Assembly: GCA_044448685.1 (NCBI GenBank)
Contig: JBIOHC010000003.1
Coordinates: 1 to 64,000 of the forward strand
DNA from: Palsa-965 sp044448685
GTDB lineage: Bacteria; Bacteroidota; Bacteroidia; Palsa-965
Length of the DNA stretch: 64,000 nt
Direction: 5' to 3'
Shown: positions 18,752 to 27,204 of the stretch, one piece after another
Layout: each line of letters begins with the position of its first letter
How positions within the stretch are numbered: position 1 is the stretch's first letter
The notes under the pieces: model-generated
Told to the model about the DNA's origin: nothing
Databases searched by the model: none
The model's input: only the letters and a program-made list of their open reading frames with translations
Made by a program: the position numbers and the translations under genes

Positions 18752-18809
18752 GAGTGGTTTCGGATGGCAATGATCTGTTCGATGTATTGCTCCTGTAGGA
18801 TTTTCACTC
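18752..18809 (-). ncRNA. candidate structured leader RNA, copy B
   Basis: Closing stem GAGTG / CACTC, constant blocks ATCCTACA and ATCCGAAACCAC, and an inner hairpin that differs completely in sequence from copies A and C yet still pairs: GCAAT (18767-18771) with ATTGC (18786-18790), plus an inner ATC/GAT. The predicted transcript start (-7 box 18844-18837) is about 22 nt before the closing stem. The gene downstream is the 1419-residue SprB-repeat protein. Confidence 0.6.
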
Positions 18810-18836
18810 AGAAAATCATGCTTAGAATAACTTATA

Positions 18837-18844
18837 CGAATATA
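18837..18844 (-). promoter_or_regulatory. -7 box upstream of leader copy B
   Basis: Minus strand TATATTCG, the TTCG variant of TAnnTTTG also seen at 2929 and 53052. Confidence 0.45.
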
Positions 18845-18923
18845 ATAATTTGCCCTGAAATAACCTAAATCCTGCGTTATCATTAAGTAAAGAAAATCAG
18901 TTAGGGCATTTAAGGGCAAACGA

Positions 18924-18950
18924 AAGCCGGCCCTGGTCGGCGGCCGGCTT
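18924..18950 (-). terminator. terminator of the TonB receptor operon
   Basis: A 9-bp GC-rich stem AAGCCGGCC / GGCCGGCTT (18924-18932, 18942-18950) with a 9-nt loop, 31 nt after the stop at 18982. The trailing T tract is short and interrupted. Confidence 0.6.
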
Positions 18951-18981
18951 ACCCGTTTCATGCGTTTTCAAACCTACAAAC

Positions 18982-19935
18982 CTATTGTATGACCAGACGG
19001 CCTTCATAAAGAATACTTCCTTCATTTCTGAAACGGTAAATATAAACTCCTGGTTTCAGATCGCCTTTTTGCATTACATAATCTATCTGGCTGTTGCCTA
19101 ATACAGGTACAACCGTAGTCTGTACTTCTTCTCCCAAAATGTCGAACAGGGTGAGGGTCACTTTCCCCAGATTATTAAGTTTGGAGTTAATCTGGAATTC
19201 TGTGGAAATACTAAATGGATTCGGGCCAACAGTAACATGCAGGCTCATATATTTTTCCTGTATTCCCACCGTTGGGTCTTCAAAAGCCATATGAAGTACG
19301 GGGTGTAATTCCATATTATTCGGTGCGACACCGGACTGTCCATGAGGCGGGTCAACAAATCCTACACCGGTCACAATCACTTTGGGAATATTCACACTAT
19401 AATTATTACTCGTTGCCGGTCCCATAAACGAATTGGTAAAATTCCGGGCTTCTATGAAATCATTGACATAGGTTGAACTTGCCGCTTGTGCACAAGCCGG
19501 GTCTGGAATTTCTGCAATACCAGTCAATGCCCCGTCATACATAATGAGGTGAAAATCATTGTCCGATTCAAATCTTTTCTCAATTATATGGCAATGAATG
19601 GCAAAAGTTTGAAATTCAAGCGGGGCTGTACGAGGTGCGTATGAATTGGGGACCGGTGCAGGCAATTCATCGAATTGGGTAACCGTAATGGTATCAGGAG
19701 CGAAATTGATACTTCTGGCTGCTGTATCGATAAGTACTTTCTGGCCCCAGCGTTCCGTTCCTCCGCAGTTGACACTACGGTCTGTCCGTTCTCCGTCCTC
19801 CTCTTCACCAGCCACCTTAATAACTGCAGTCTTCTGAACCTGTTGCGCTTTTATACCAGATGAACAGCAAAACAAGGTCGAAAATAACAACCCCAGGATT
19901 GCATTTCCACTCACGCTGCTTATTGGGTTATTCAT
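18982..19935 (-). CDS. secreted protein with type A T9SS sorting domain
   Basis: A 317-residue exported protein. Signal peptide (residues 1-30, cleavage near GIKAQQ), then a Cys-containing domain with FAIHCHIIEKRFESDNDFHLIMYD and GIAEIPDPAC. I have the impression that this pattern recurs in secreted proteins of unknown function, but I cannot name a family. The last 90 residues (VGPNPFSISTEFQINSK ... GVYIYRFRNEGSILYEGRLVIQ) are a type A sorting domain for T9SS export. It begins 22 nt after the TonB-dependent receptor gene on the same strand, so both are probably co-transcribed and may share a substrate or surface location. Confidence 0.8.
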   Translation of the reverse strand: MNNPISSVSGNAILGLLFSTLFCCSSGIKAQQVQKTAVIKVAGEEEDGERTDRSVNCGGTERWGQKVLIDTAARSINFAPDTITVTQFDELPAPVPNSYAPRTAPLEFQTFAIHCHIIEKRFESDNDFHLIMYDGALTGIAEIPDPACAQAASSTYVNDFIEARNFTNSFMGPATSNNYSVNIPKVIVTGVGFVDPPHGQSGVAPNNMELHPVLHMAFEDPTVGIQEKYMSLHVTVGPNPFSISTEFQINSKLNNLGKVTLTLFDILGEEVQTTVVPVLGNSQIDYVMQKGDLKPGVYIYRFRNEGSILYEGRLVIQ

Positions 19936-19957
19936 GGTTTAAGGGCTTTAGGAATAA

Positions 19958-22648
19958 TTAGAAGAAACTGATTTTCATAGAAAGAAGGAAGCTTCTGGGT
20001 TGTCCGAAATAAACCATGGATGTGGTAGCATCAAAAAACGCCCCGTTGGTGGCTTCAGAGATGTACTCTGTATTTAACAGGTTCAGCACGTGTGCTGCCA
20101 GGTTGAATTCATAATGCTTATAGAGCTTAAATTTGTATCCCACATGCAGGTCAACAAGCTGGTAGTCCGGAATCCTCCAGGCATCAATACCCGGGTGGTG
20201 TTCAAAATACGGATTACCGCTGGGGTTAAGCTGCTCAGGAGTAAATTGAGCATATTGTTTCATAAAGCGGGTCCACTGCACTTTTACATAGAAATTCTTA
20301 AATGGTTCGTAACGCACATTGAGTCCAATCTGTTGCTGAGGGGCATTGGCCACATGGATTCCTTTGGCATTAACACGGACTGTATCAATCAGGTTCCCGT
20401 ATTGGTCGTAAATATGGGCGAGGGTGCTGGAATTCCATTTCCAGTCAGCAAATGAAGCGATACCTCCGATAGTCACCTTGGCAATCGGTTTGATCTGGTA
20501 ATCCAGTTCTATCCCTTTGTGAAGTGCATTAATTCCATTTACGTTGCCATAAGTAACGTTTCCGGTAGTCGGGTCAGTGATGGCGATAGGATATGTAAGC
20601 GGTCTGTTCTGCCAGTCTGTATAATAGGCATTCAGATTCGCGGCTACATACCTGGATTTAAATCCGTACCCTAACTCAACCGAAGCAATTTTCTGGTTTA
20701 CCACACCCACTGCAGGTATTGTTCCATAATCAAACACGTTGGTGAAAGGGGGGGCTTTGATAATGTATCCTGCATTCAGGTACACGTTATGGTGATCATT
20801 GATGTTATAGTTCGCCCCGGCCTTGGCACTTCCTCCATAATATTCCTTAAGCGGGCTCTTATGGGTGAAAACAGAGGTGTCGAAGTTATTAATACGGCGG
20901 TAACTGGTTTGCACATAGGTCAGGGTCGCAAAAGTGCTCCATTTATTCTTGAGGTATTCGGTCTGCAAAAAGCCGCCTCCATAGTTCACATAGTCATCGT
21001 AGTTCTTTCCGTAAATGTCACCTACACGTTTCACTGCAGATGACGGATTTGTCGTATAATTGTTATGCTGATCGGCATAATCGACCATATAATCAGCACC
21101 CAGCAGGTCATAGACCTGGTAATAATGCGATCCTTTATACCACCTGAGATCCGGACCAACAGTAACCGTAAGGGTTTTGTTTGGTTTATAGGTCAGCGTG
21201 GAAAGTCCTCCGACCCATTTATGATTATTAACCGAACTATAGATCCAGTCACTGGCATTATGACCGGCAGCCAGCGTTGTAATACCAAAATAACTGGTAT
21301 AATTTGCATTATAAATAGCCTGAAGATTCATTTGCCCATTCGCATAGTAGGGGCTTCCTGAAGCTATAGTTGTTCCTCCTCCGGTCCCGGTGGACACATA
21401 AAAGACGGAAGATAAATACAGTTTATCGTTGATTCTCCAATAATCATTCAGATTATAAAGTGGCTTGTTGAAATAGTTTACTTTGGTATTTAGGTTGGAT
21501 TTGTTGTGGCTAATCGTATCCCCCTGAATGATTCCGTATTTATTAACATTTCCGGTCCAGCGGTCAATAGGTCCCCAAAGCTGATTGTATCCGATTCCAT
21601 AGTTACCTGTGGCGCTTGGACTAGCTGCTGCATAGTAATTCAGATTCACACCCAGTTTTTCGGCATAGCTCTTGTCAAAGGTGGAGATATATTGATTATA
21701 GGCGCGTTGTTCATGGGTCTGGGGAGCAGAGTTGGCTGAGATTGAAATGGTATGGTTTTTAATTCTTTTTTCGGCTTTCACAAAATAGGACCACATACTG
21801 TAAGGGGTTTGATCCACCCATCCGTCTCCTGTTTTTCTTGAACCGGCTATGGTAAGCCCCCAATCACCTTTCATCCGGCCGGTAGTAGCACAAAGCTGTT
21901 CTTTCAGCATCATGTCCGAGCCGTACTCCTGGGAATAGCTGATGGAGGGTTTGGCATCAATGCCCTTGGTAATAATATTAATCGTACCACCGACAGAGGA
22001 AACCGCCAGCTTGGATGCACCCAGGCCCCGCTGGATTTGTATGTTCCGGGTAATATCTCCCAAACCTGCCCAATCGGACCAGTATACAGCACCCGTTTCC
22101 ATATCATTGGTGGGGATTCCGTCGATAAGAATACCGACATTGGACTGATCAAAACCGCGGATATTTACACGTCCGTCTCCGGCACCGCCTCCGCCCATTG
22201 TTGCATACACACCCGGAGTGGAGGTGAGTAACATGGGAATATCTCTGGATGCCAGTTCCTCTTCTATACGTTTGGCGTCAATATTAGAAAACGCAACAGG
22301 GGTTTCCCTTGTTTGTGCTATGTCAGATATGATCTCCACCTGGGTAAGGGTCCTGGATTCCATACTGACAAAAATATTTTTTGTTTTCTTACCGGCATTT
22401 ACCTTAATGGTTTGCGTAAGATAACCTACATAAATGATTTGTGCGGTATACGACCCGCTATCGGCCGCAATGAAGAAATTTCCAGCCACATCTGTCACTC
22501 CTCCTTTTCCGTTGGAAAGGACAATGTTTACACCAATCAGGGCTTCCCCTGTAGTCGCGTCCTTAATGGTTCCCTTCACTCCGCTTTGCTGTGAGAAAGC
22601 GACAGTAGTAAGAAGAAAGAGAATGGAAAACAGCCGGATTGCTTTCAT
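19958..22648 (-). CDS. TonB-dependent outer-membrane receptor
   Basis: An 896-residue outer-membrane importer. After the signal peptide comes a CarboxypepD-regulatory-like domain (about 22-100: SGVKGTIKDATTGEALIGVN) common in Bacteroidota receptors, then the plug domain (about 115-225) with LTSTPGVYATMGGGG, VNIRGFDQSNVGILIDG and the end GGTINIITKG, then a long 22-strand-type barrel rich in aromatic strands, ending in SFLLSMKISFF with a terminal Phe as in barrel insertion signals. There is no SusD-like gene beside it and the plug lacks SusC hallmarks, so a glycan role is not suggested. Substrate unknown. Followed by the type A T9SS protein in the same operon. Confidence 0.92.
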   Translation of the reverse strand: MKAIRLFSILFLLTTVAFSQQSGVKGTIKDATTGEALIGVNIVLSNGKGGVTDVAGNFFIAADSGSYTAQIIYVGYLTQTIKVNAGKKTKNIFVSMESRTLTQVEIISDIAQTRETPVAFSNIDAKRIEEELASRDIPMLLTSTPGVYATMGGGGAGDGRVNIRGFDQSNVGILIDGIPTNDMETGAVYWSDWAGLGDITRNIQIQRGLGASKLAVSSVGGTINIITKGIDAKPSISYSQEYGSDMMLKEQLCATTGRMKGDWGLTIAGSRKTGDGWVDQTPYSMWSYFVKAEKRIKNHTISISANSAPQTHEQRAYNQYISTFDKSYAEKLGVNLNYYAAASPSATGNYGIGYNQLWGPIDRWTGNVNKYGIIQGDTISHNKSNLNTKVNYFNKPLYNLNDYWRINDKLYLSSVFYVSTGTGGGTTIASGSPYYANGQMNLQAIYNANYTSYFGITTLAAGHNASDWIYSSVNNHKWVGGLSTLTYKPNKTLTVTVGPDLRWYKGSHYYQVYDLLGADYMVDYADQHNNYTTNPSSAVKRVGDIYGKNYDDYVNYGGGFLQTEYLKNKWSTFATLTYVQTSYRRINNFDTSVFTHKSPLKEYYGGSAKAGANYNINDHHNVYLNAGYIIKAPPFTNVFDYGTIPAVGVVNQKIASVELGYGFKSRYVAANLNAYYTDWQNRPLTYPIAITDPTTGNVTYGNVNGINALHKGIELDYQIKPIAKVTIGGIASFADWKWNSSTLAHIYDQYGNLIDTVRVNAKGIHVANAPQQQIGLNVRYEPFKNFYVKVQWTRFMKQYAQFTPEQLNPSGNPYFEHHPGIDAWRIPDYQLVDLHVGYKFKLYKHYEFNLAAHVLNLLNTEYISEATNGAFFDATTSMVYFGQPRSFLLSMKISFF

Positions 22649-22674
22649 AAGAAGAATGTACTAAAACCGAAGAG

Positions 22675-22699
22675 AAGCCGGAACAAATTGTTCCGGCTT
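22675..22699 (-). terminator. hairpin after the LTD type A protein gene
   Basis: A near-perfect palindrome AAGCCGGAACAA-a-TTGTTCCGGCTT, 28 nt after the stop at 22728. As a hairpin it gives a 9-bp stem with a 7-nt loop. The following T tract is weak, but the position between two genes supports a terminator. Confidence 0.65.
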
Positions 22700-22727
22700 G
22701 TCTGCAGCAAATGATAAATAGTGTTGA

Positions 22728-23756
22728 TTATTGAATCTCTATTTTGGAAACATGGAATTGGTTCACTCCAAAGTAGCTCTTCACCATATAAGTTCCTTTG
22801 GAAAGGCTGGAGGTATTAAAGCTTACCCATACAGCCGGATCGCCGATCTTTTCATTGTGCACAAGCTCTCCTGCCATGTTGTAAATTTCAATCATTTCAA
22901 CAGGTCTGGCAGCAACGATATTCATTGTCCCTGCACTGGAAGGGTTTGGGAATACATTGACATGAACCGCACTGGCATACTCCTGAATACCGCTGGTGTT
23001 GCAGGTACAGAAGTGAGTATTCGGGTTGGTCGAATTGGTATTTACGGCAGGATAGTACTGGGGGCCGCCGGTATGAGAATCCGGAAGACTGTCCCATTGC
23101 GTCTGAGGGTTAAAGGTTCCGGGATTGACCGGACCCATAACACCCATCTGAACCGATGGTTTACGGATCAGGGTGTGGTATTTAGTCCAGGCCTGACCAC
23201 TGCATGCGTTATTATATGGAGAAACGTTCCACCAACCGTAGTGTTTTGTATCCGTATTACACTTTGGGTATTCGCCGGGACAACCCATAATATCCACACT
23301 CACCCAGGCAGGAGCTGCCGGAGTACCCATGTTTTTTTGAAGGGTCATAGACTGGCTACCACTGAAATACGTAGCTCCGGGGTAGTGAGGTACATCCAAT
23401 TGATTGGCAATACGCTGCAATGTAGTATCGCAGGGAGGAGTCGCATAATGCGGGGTAGCTGTAAGAACAGAGTCTGTTGTTGTCTGGCCACAGGCAACAA
23501 CAAAAGTGGAGTAAGAACCGATTGTTCCATGAAGACTTAATGTATCAGGAGTTGTCGTATTGGTGCTGTAATACAGCGCTAACCGGTACTTTCCATTCAA
23601 CGTGATAGGAGCATTGGTAGGATTGTAAATTTCTACCGCTTTGTTATCTCCTGATCCGCAAACGTACATGGAGAGAAACAATTCGGAGCATGGTGTCTGA
23701 GCCACACTCATCGCCGCATAGGCCATTGCACAAATAATGAGTAATTTCTTTTTCAT
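22728..23756 (-). CDS. lamin-tail-domain secreted protein with type A T9SS sorting domain
   Basis: A 342-residue exported protein. A signal peptide (first 20 residues, MKKKLLIICAMAYAAMSVAQ) is followed by a lamin-tail domain (CSELFLSMYVCGSGDNKAVEIYNPTN at about 23-48), a fold shared with the N terminus of the giant type B protein nearby. A middle region with several Cys and Trp residues precedes a type A sorting domain (VNVFPNPSSAGTMNIVAARP ... YMVKSYFGVNQFHVSKIEIQ). LTD domains in bacterial secreted proteins often accompany nucleases or surface complexes; no catalytic motif was found here. The leader carries copy C of the conserved element. Confidence 0.82.
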   Translation of the reverse strand: MKKKLLIICAMAYAAMSVAQTPCSELFLSMYVCGSGDNKAVEIYNPTNAPITLNGKYRLALYYSTNTTTPDTLSLHGTIGSYSTFVVACGQTTTDSVLTATPHYATPPCDTTLQRIANQLDVPHYPGATYFSGSQSMTLQKNMGTPAAPAWVSVDIMGCPGEYPKCNTDTKHYGWWNVSPYNNACSGQAWTKYHTLIRKPSVQMGVMGPVNPGTFNPQTQWDSLPDSHTGGPQYYPAVNTNSTNPNTHFCTCNTSGIQEYASAVHVNVFPNPSSAGTMNIVAARPVEMIEIYNMAGELVHNEKIGDPAVWVSFNTSSLSKGTYMVKSYFGVNQFHVSKIEIQ

Positions 23757-23800
23757 CTCGAAGAAGTGTTTTGGTTTAAGAAAATAAAATTAGCTGGTTT

Positions 23801-23858
23801 GCAGAGTGGTTTCGGATTCTCCTGAGGGCTCAAGATTCTTGTAGGATAATCACTTTGC
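23801..23858 (-). ncRNA. candidate structured leader RNA, copy C
   Basis: Closing stem GCAGAGTG / CACTTTGC (one mismatch), constant blocks ATCCTACA and ATCCGAAACCAC, and an inner hairpin TCTTGA-gccc-TCAGGA on the minus strand (23835-23820). Relative to copy A, one C-G pair has become U-G, which keeps pairing only if the minus strand is the functional RNA. The predicted transcript start (-7 box 23871-23864) is right at the first base of the closing stem. Confidence 0.6.
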
Positions 23859-23863
23859 GAATA

Positions 23864-23871
23864 CAAATTTA
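23864..23871 (-). promoter_or_regulatory. -7 box upstream of leader copy C
   Basis: Minus strand TAAATTTG, matching TAnnTTTG, with transcription expected to start at about 23859. Confidence 0.5.
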
Positions 23872-24172
23872 TACAAAAATCAATGCCTCCGACAGATTCC
23901 GGCATTCTAATAAAGCCTATTTAATTGTAATTTAACACTGTAATCATACTGTATTTCCTTATTTCAGGCAAAAACACTTTAATAAATTACTGATAATCAG
24001 GGGGGAGTGACGAGCTTCCGGATAAACTACAGAATTAACTCAGATTCCGGAATTTTCTCCGGTTCACCCCTAACATTCCTTCTTTATATACCTTTCTTCT
24101 TCCTGTATGCTTCTTTATACAATACGAACAGAGAAAGATAATAGTATCGGTAAGTACCGTTGAGATTACGTT

Positions 24173-24180
24173 TATCTTTG
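24173..24180 (+). promoter_or_regulatory. -7 box of the VOC protein gene
   Basis: TATCTTTG ends 9 nt before the ATG at 24190. This supports that ATG over the upstream alternative at 24160, which lies before the box. Confidence 0.55.
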
Positions 24181-24189
24181 CCCACCAAC

Positions 24190-24594
24190 ATGCTAGCCTG
24201 GTTTGAAATACCGGCCTTTGATTTTGAGAAGGCCATTGATTTTTATACGAAGGTTTTTAAGTTCACCATTGAACGTAAAAAATTCGGATCTGTTCCGTAT
24301 GGCATCATCTTTGAATCAGGAACAGGGATTTCCGGTGCCATCATGCAGGTCAAAGAAAAGCCCTTACCGAATGCCGGGCCCGTTTTATTCTTCAAGGTTT
24401 CCGATATGTATGAAACCCTTCAACGGATTAAACAGCTGGGAGGCGAGGTACTGAAAGAAAAATCCATTATTAAGGATGAAACCCCGGATGGTAAAACTAT
24501 GATTGCCCTCACCATGATTGATAATGCACATGGCTATTATGCTTTGTTCCGCGACCCGGAAGGCAATAAAATGGCCTTGTATTCCAACTCCTGA
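24190..24594 (+). CDS. VOC (glyoxalase/bleomycin-resistance) superfamily protein
   Basis: A 134-residue single-module vicinal-oxygen-chelate protein: WFEIPAFDFEKAIDFYTKVF at the N terminus, a second beta-alpha-beta module beginning at about residue 58, and the family C-terminal signature HGYYALFRDPEGNKMALYS. Such proteins act as metal-dependent dioxygenases, glyoxalases or binding proteins; the reaction cannot be told from sequence. It is followed 20 nt later by the phospholipase-like gene, so co-transcription is likely. Confidence 0.85.
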   Translation: MLAWFEIPAFDFEKAIDFYTKVFKFTIERKKFGSVPYGIIFESGTGISGAIMQVKEKPLPNAGPVLFFKVSDMYETLQRIKQLGGEVLKEKSIIKDETPDGKTMIALTMIDNAHGYYALFRDPEGNKMALYSNS

Positions 24595-24614
24595 ATTTTA
24601 TGTTATCAACTCAC

Positions 24615-25619
24615 ATGAAAAAACAAAAGAATTTGCTTAACAAGCTGCTGATCGCAGTTGTACTCGGACTTACTCCTTTTCTCCTTGCCTGGGGAATATT
24701 CGGACATGAACACATTAACAGAGCTGCGGTGATGGCACTACCTGAACCGGTCCAGACTTTCTTCTATAATCATATTGATTTTGTGACCCAGGAATCAACA
24801 GTGCCAGACCTGCGTAAATATACGCTTCATGACAAGGCTGAAAATCCGCGTCATTATATTGATCTGGAAAATTTCGGAGGGCTGGACAGTCTGCCATTGA
24901 ATATGACAGACGCAAAGAAAAAATACGATGACAAGTTTCTGCAACAAAACGGAATCCTGCCCTGGTATTTACTTGATCAGATGGAACAACTCACCAAGGC
25001 GTTTAAAGAAAAACGTAAAACCGAAATACTTTTTCTTGCCGGTGATATAGGCCATTATATTGGCGATATGCATATGCCACTTCATACTTCTGCCAATCAT
25101 AACGGACAAATGACCGATCAAAAAGGTATTCATGCATTTTGGGAAACACAGCTTCCTGAAAAATTCGGCAAAGACTATAATTATCACACGGCCGAAGCTG
25201 TCTTTATTCCGGATCTGAAGAAAGAAATATGGCGTATACTCGCGGCATCGCACAAACTAAAAGACACCCTCCTTCTTGCCGATAAAAAGCTACGGGCTCA
25301 GATGGGTGAAGATAAAGTATGGAAAAAGAATGCCAGCGGAGAAACCGTCAAAAACAAATTCAACGAACCGGTTCACAGCGATGAATATGCCAAAGCTTAT
25401 CATGATGCACTTAAAGGAATGGTTGAAAAGCAATTAAAGCTGGCCATCGAAGCTACCTCGAGCTTCTGGTACACAGCCTGGGTTGATGCAGGCAAACCAG
25501 ATCTGAGTGAACTCGATCCTCCTGCTCTGACTCAACGAAACAAGAAACAACTTGAGGAAGAAAAAAAATTGTGGGAAAAAGGGAAACTGTTCGGTATTGA
25601 AAGTGAGAAAGAGTTCTAA
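24615..25619 (+). CDS. zinc-dependent phospholipase C / S1-P1 nuclease-like secreted protein
   Basis: A 334-residue exported protein of the alpha-helical trinuclear-zinc fold shared by phospholipase C and S1/P1 nucleases. The signal peptide (MKKQKNLLNKLLIAVVLGL...) ends FLLA, which would leave Trp as the mature N terminus followed by GIFGHEHINRAAV. In this fold the N-terminal Trp itself binds zinc. Further ligand motifs are FLAGDIGHYIGDMHMPLH and GIHAFWE. An ATG at 24600 would add 5 residues before the signal and is less likely. Substrate (phospholipid or nucleic acid) is undecided. Its stop overlaps the convergent stop of the outer-membrane protein gene by 3 nt. Confidence 0.8.
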   Translation: MKKQKNLLNKLLIAVVLGLTPFLLAWGIFGHEHINRAAVMALPEPVQTFFYNHIDFVTQESTVPDLRKYTLHDKAENPRHYIDLENFGGLDSLPLNMTDAKKKYDDKFLQQNGILPWYLLDQMEQLTKAFKEKRKTEILFLAGDIGHYIGDMHMPLHTSANHNGQMTDQKGIHAFWETQLPEKFGKDYNYHTAEAVFIPDLKKEIWRILAASHKLKDTLLLADKKLRAQMGEDKVWKKNASGETVKNKFNEPVHSDEYAKAYHDALKGMVEKQLKLAIEATSSFWYTAWVDAGKPDLSELDPPALTQRNKKQLEEEKKLWEKGKLFGIESEKEF

Positions 25620-26956
25620 AATACTTCTCCCAGATTAACAAATATTCCATTCGAGCCATTGGCACCGAATCCGTAATCCAGTGCAAAATTCGTGTTGGAA
25701 TGTTTGTTCACTTTAATCCGGATTCCCAAACCTGCACCCGGAGCAACCACATCGAATTTTAGCCCGGGCCATTCACTTACAGACTGGGCATTGGCAAATA
25801 CCACTCCGCCCAGCAATCCATTCTCGGTCAGCACAAAACGATATTCTGCCTCGAGATAAAGCAAGCCGGGCCCCCTGTAACGGCTCTGAATATATCCTCT
25901 TCCTATATTGGAGTATGTATCCCAGGCAGTACTTGGTAAATCAAGGTATGCCGGATTCCCGCCCATTGTAATCCAGCTGTATCCCCATAAGGCAAGGACA
26001 CTGTTTTTGTAACCTGGTACTTTAAAATATTTGCGTACATCCAGCATCACAGATTCCCAATTCTGGTCACTGCCCAGCAGTGTGGTATTCTGCCTGAAAA
26101 CAAGATTTGCATAGATTCCCCTCAAAGGGTAAATAGAATTGCGGCGGTTATCATAAAGCAGATTCAGGGAAGGTCCTGAAGCAAAAGTAGTAGTGCGGCT
26201 GTATCCTGTTAATAAGGTATACTTCATATAATCCGTAAGGTGCCCATCCGCATATCCTTTGTCTGTTATTCCCCAATGAAGGTCCATGTTATAGCCTATT
26301 CCGATGTAAAAAGCCTCCTTCAGGTGCTTGGCCACGATCTGATGAAATGTGAAATACAAATAATCCATGTCGTCAGCATCGCTTGAAGAGGTATGGCCTC
26401 CTAAACCAAAAGTTTGCTGAGGGTACTGATAATAACGCCAATCGCCCAGCAGATTGAGCTTATTTCCCTTGGTCCATATATTGGATTGAAGCGGGAGTAT
26501 AACCTGATGATTTTGAGTATATGCAAAGTACATATTAAGCACCGACAAATTCGCCATAGGCGAATTATCGGTATAAAAGGCTGCATTGGAAGCCAGTGCT
26601 ACTGCAAAACGTGTCTGGAGTGTATAGCCTGCACCAGGGAGAAAAGAGGTATGTATTTTCCCTTTGACCGGAGTAATCGTATCTATTTTACAAATGGAGT
26701 CCCTCCTGGCCTTATCCAGAGAATCCTTTTTCATCTTACTTTTTCTGAAAATTCTTTTGTAAATATCTATTATATCAACCTGTCCGGCAATATCCACAGC
26801 TGCATTTCCCTGTTCCGGGATTGCACATGATGTATCTTTGGGAGGAACGGAAATGAGCTGAGCCTGGCCTGATGAAAGGCTGAAAAGAAGCAGGATGAAC
26901 ACCATTGAAATCCGCAGGATGAATTTCAATGGAGGAACACAATCTGATGCCGGCAT
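25616..26956 (-). CDS. BamA/TamA-like outer-membrane barrel protein
   Basis: A 446-residue protein. A signal peptide (FILLLFSLSSGQAQ) and a 70-residue Lys-rich periplasmic stretch precede a barrel domain of the bacterial surface antigen (D15/Omp85) family: FGLGGHTSSSDADDMDY, GPSLNLLYDNRRNSIYPLRG, YLEAEYRFVLTENGLLGGVVF, and a C-terminal region ending LGEVF with terminal Phe. No complete POTRA repeats are visible, so it is a short family member rather than BamA itself. The ATG at 26956 is chosen because the open frame further upstream overlaps the -7 box at 27006-26999. Confidence 0.8.
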   Translation of the reverse strand: MPASDCVPPLKFILRISMVFILLLFSLSSGQAQLISVPPKDTSCAIPEQGNAAVDIAGQVDIIDIYKRIFRKSKMKKDSLDKARRDSICKIDTITPVKGKIHTSFLPGAGYTLQTRFAVALASNAAFYTDNSPMANLSVLNMYFAYTQNHQVILPLQSNIWTKGNKLNLLGDWRYYQYPQQTFGLGGHTSSSDADDMDYLYFTFHQIVAKHLKEAFYIGIGYNMDLHWGITDKGYADGHLTDYMKYTLLTGYSRTTTFASGPSLNLLYDNRRNSIYPLRGIYANLVFRQNTTLLGSDQNWESVMLDVRKYFKVPGYKNSVLALWGYSWITMGGNPAYLDLPSTAWDTYSNIGRGYIQSRYRGPGLLYLEAEYRFVLTENGLLGGVVFANAQSVSEWPGLKFDVVAPGAGLGIRIKVNKHSNTNFALDYGFGANGSNGIFVNLGEVF

Positions 26957-26998
26957 GTATGCGTTGGACTGAGGATTCAGGAAAAGGTTCAACCCCTG

Positions 26999-27006
26999 CA
27001 AAATTA
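26999..27006 (-). promoter_or_regulatory. -7 box of the BamA/TamA-like gene
   Basis: Minus strand TAATTTTG fits TAnnTTTG and places the start of transcription near 26994, about 38 nt before the ATG at 26956. Confidence 0.5.
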
Positions 27007-27185
27007 TTATTATTTGTCACTTTTTGTACTATTCACCACTGGAATCCAATTCCAGCTGGTGTTCATCACAAACCCCGGCCTCCTGATTTATCCTGTGCAT
27101 CTCTTACTCTTCATTTATTTTACCTATCTTTGATTCATAGGCAGGCTCTGTAAATCAGGGGCTTAATAAGGCTAAATCGGTTTGT

Positions 27186-27193
27186 TATTTTTG
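27186..27193 (+). promoter_or_regulatory. -7 box of the MORN-kinase-LytTR operon
   Basis: TATTTTTG, 11 nt before the ATG at 27205. A second match, TATCTTTG, lies further upstream at 27125-27132 and could give a longer transcript. Confidence 0.5.
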
Positions 27194-27204
27194 GCTCTTC
27201 GAAT

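Larger units (their letters stand above)
18670..18981. other. 312-nt intergenic region with leader copy B, promoter and terminator
   Basis: No credible gene. Read on the minus strand it holds, in order, the terminator of the TonB-receptor operon (18924-18950), a -7 box (18844-18837), leader element copy B (18809-18752), and about 80 nt of untranslated leader before the ATG at 18669. A 93-codon open frame across it was rejected. Confidence 0.7.
23757..24189. other. 433-nt divergent intergenic region
   Basis: No gene seen. The left half holds leader element copy C (23801-23858) and its promoter for the minus-strand gene. The right half holds the -7 box of the VOC gene (24173-24180). Between them, around 24001-24070, is a GC-richer patch with two TTCCGGA motifs and flanking GGGG/CCCC that could fold but has no clear assignment. 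Confidence 0.6.

Noticed and set aside
18680..18961. 93-codon open frame on the minus strand
   Set aside because: It spans the terminator, promoter box and leader element copy B, and its translation has no regular domain pattern.
24001..24070. possible fourth copy of the leader element on the plus strand
   Set aside because: It has GTGA, TTCCGGA and TTCAC, but lacks the constant ATCCTACA and ATCCGAAACCAC blocks.
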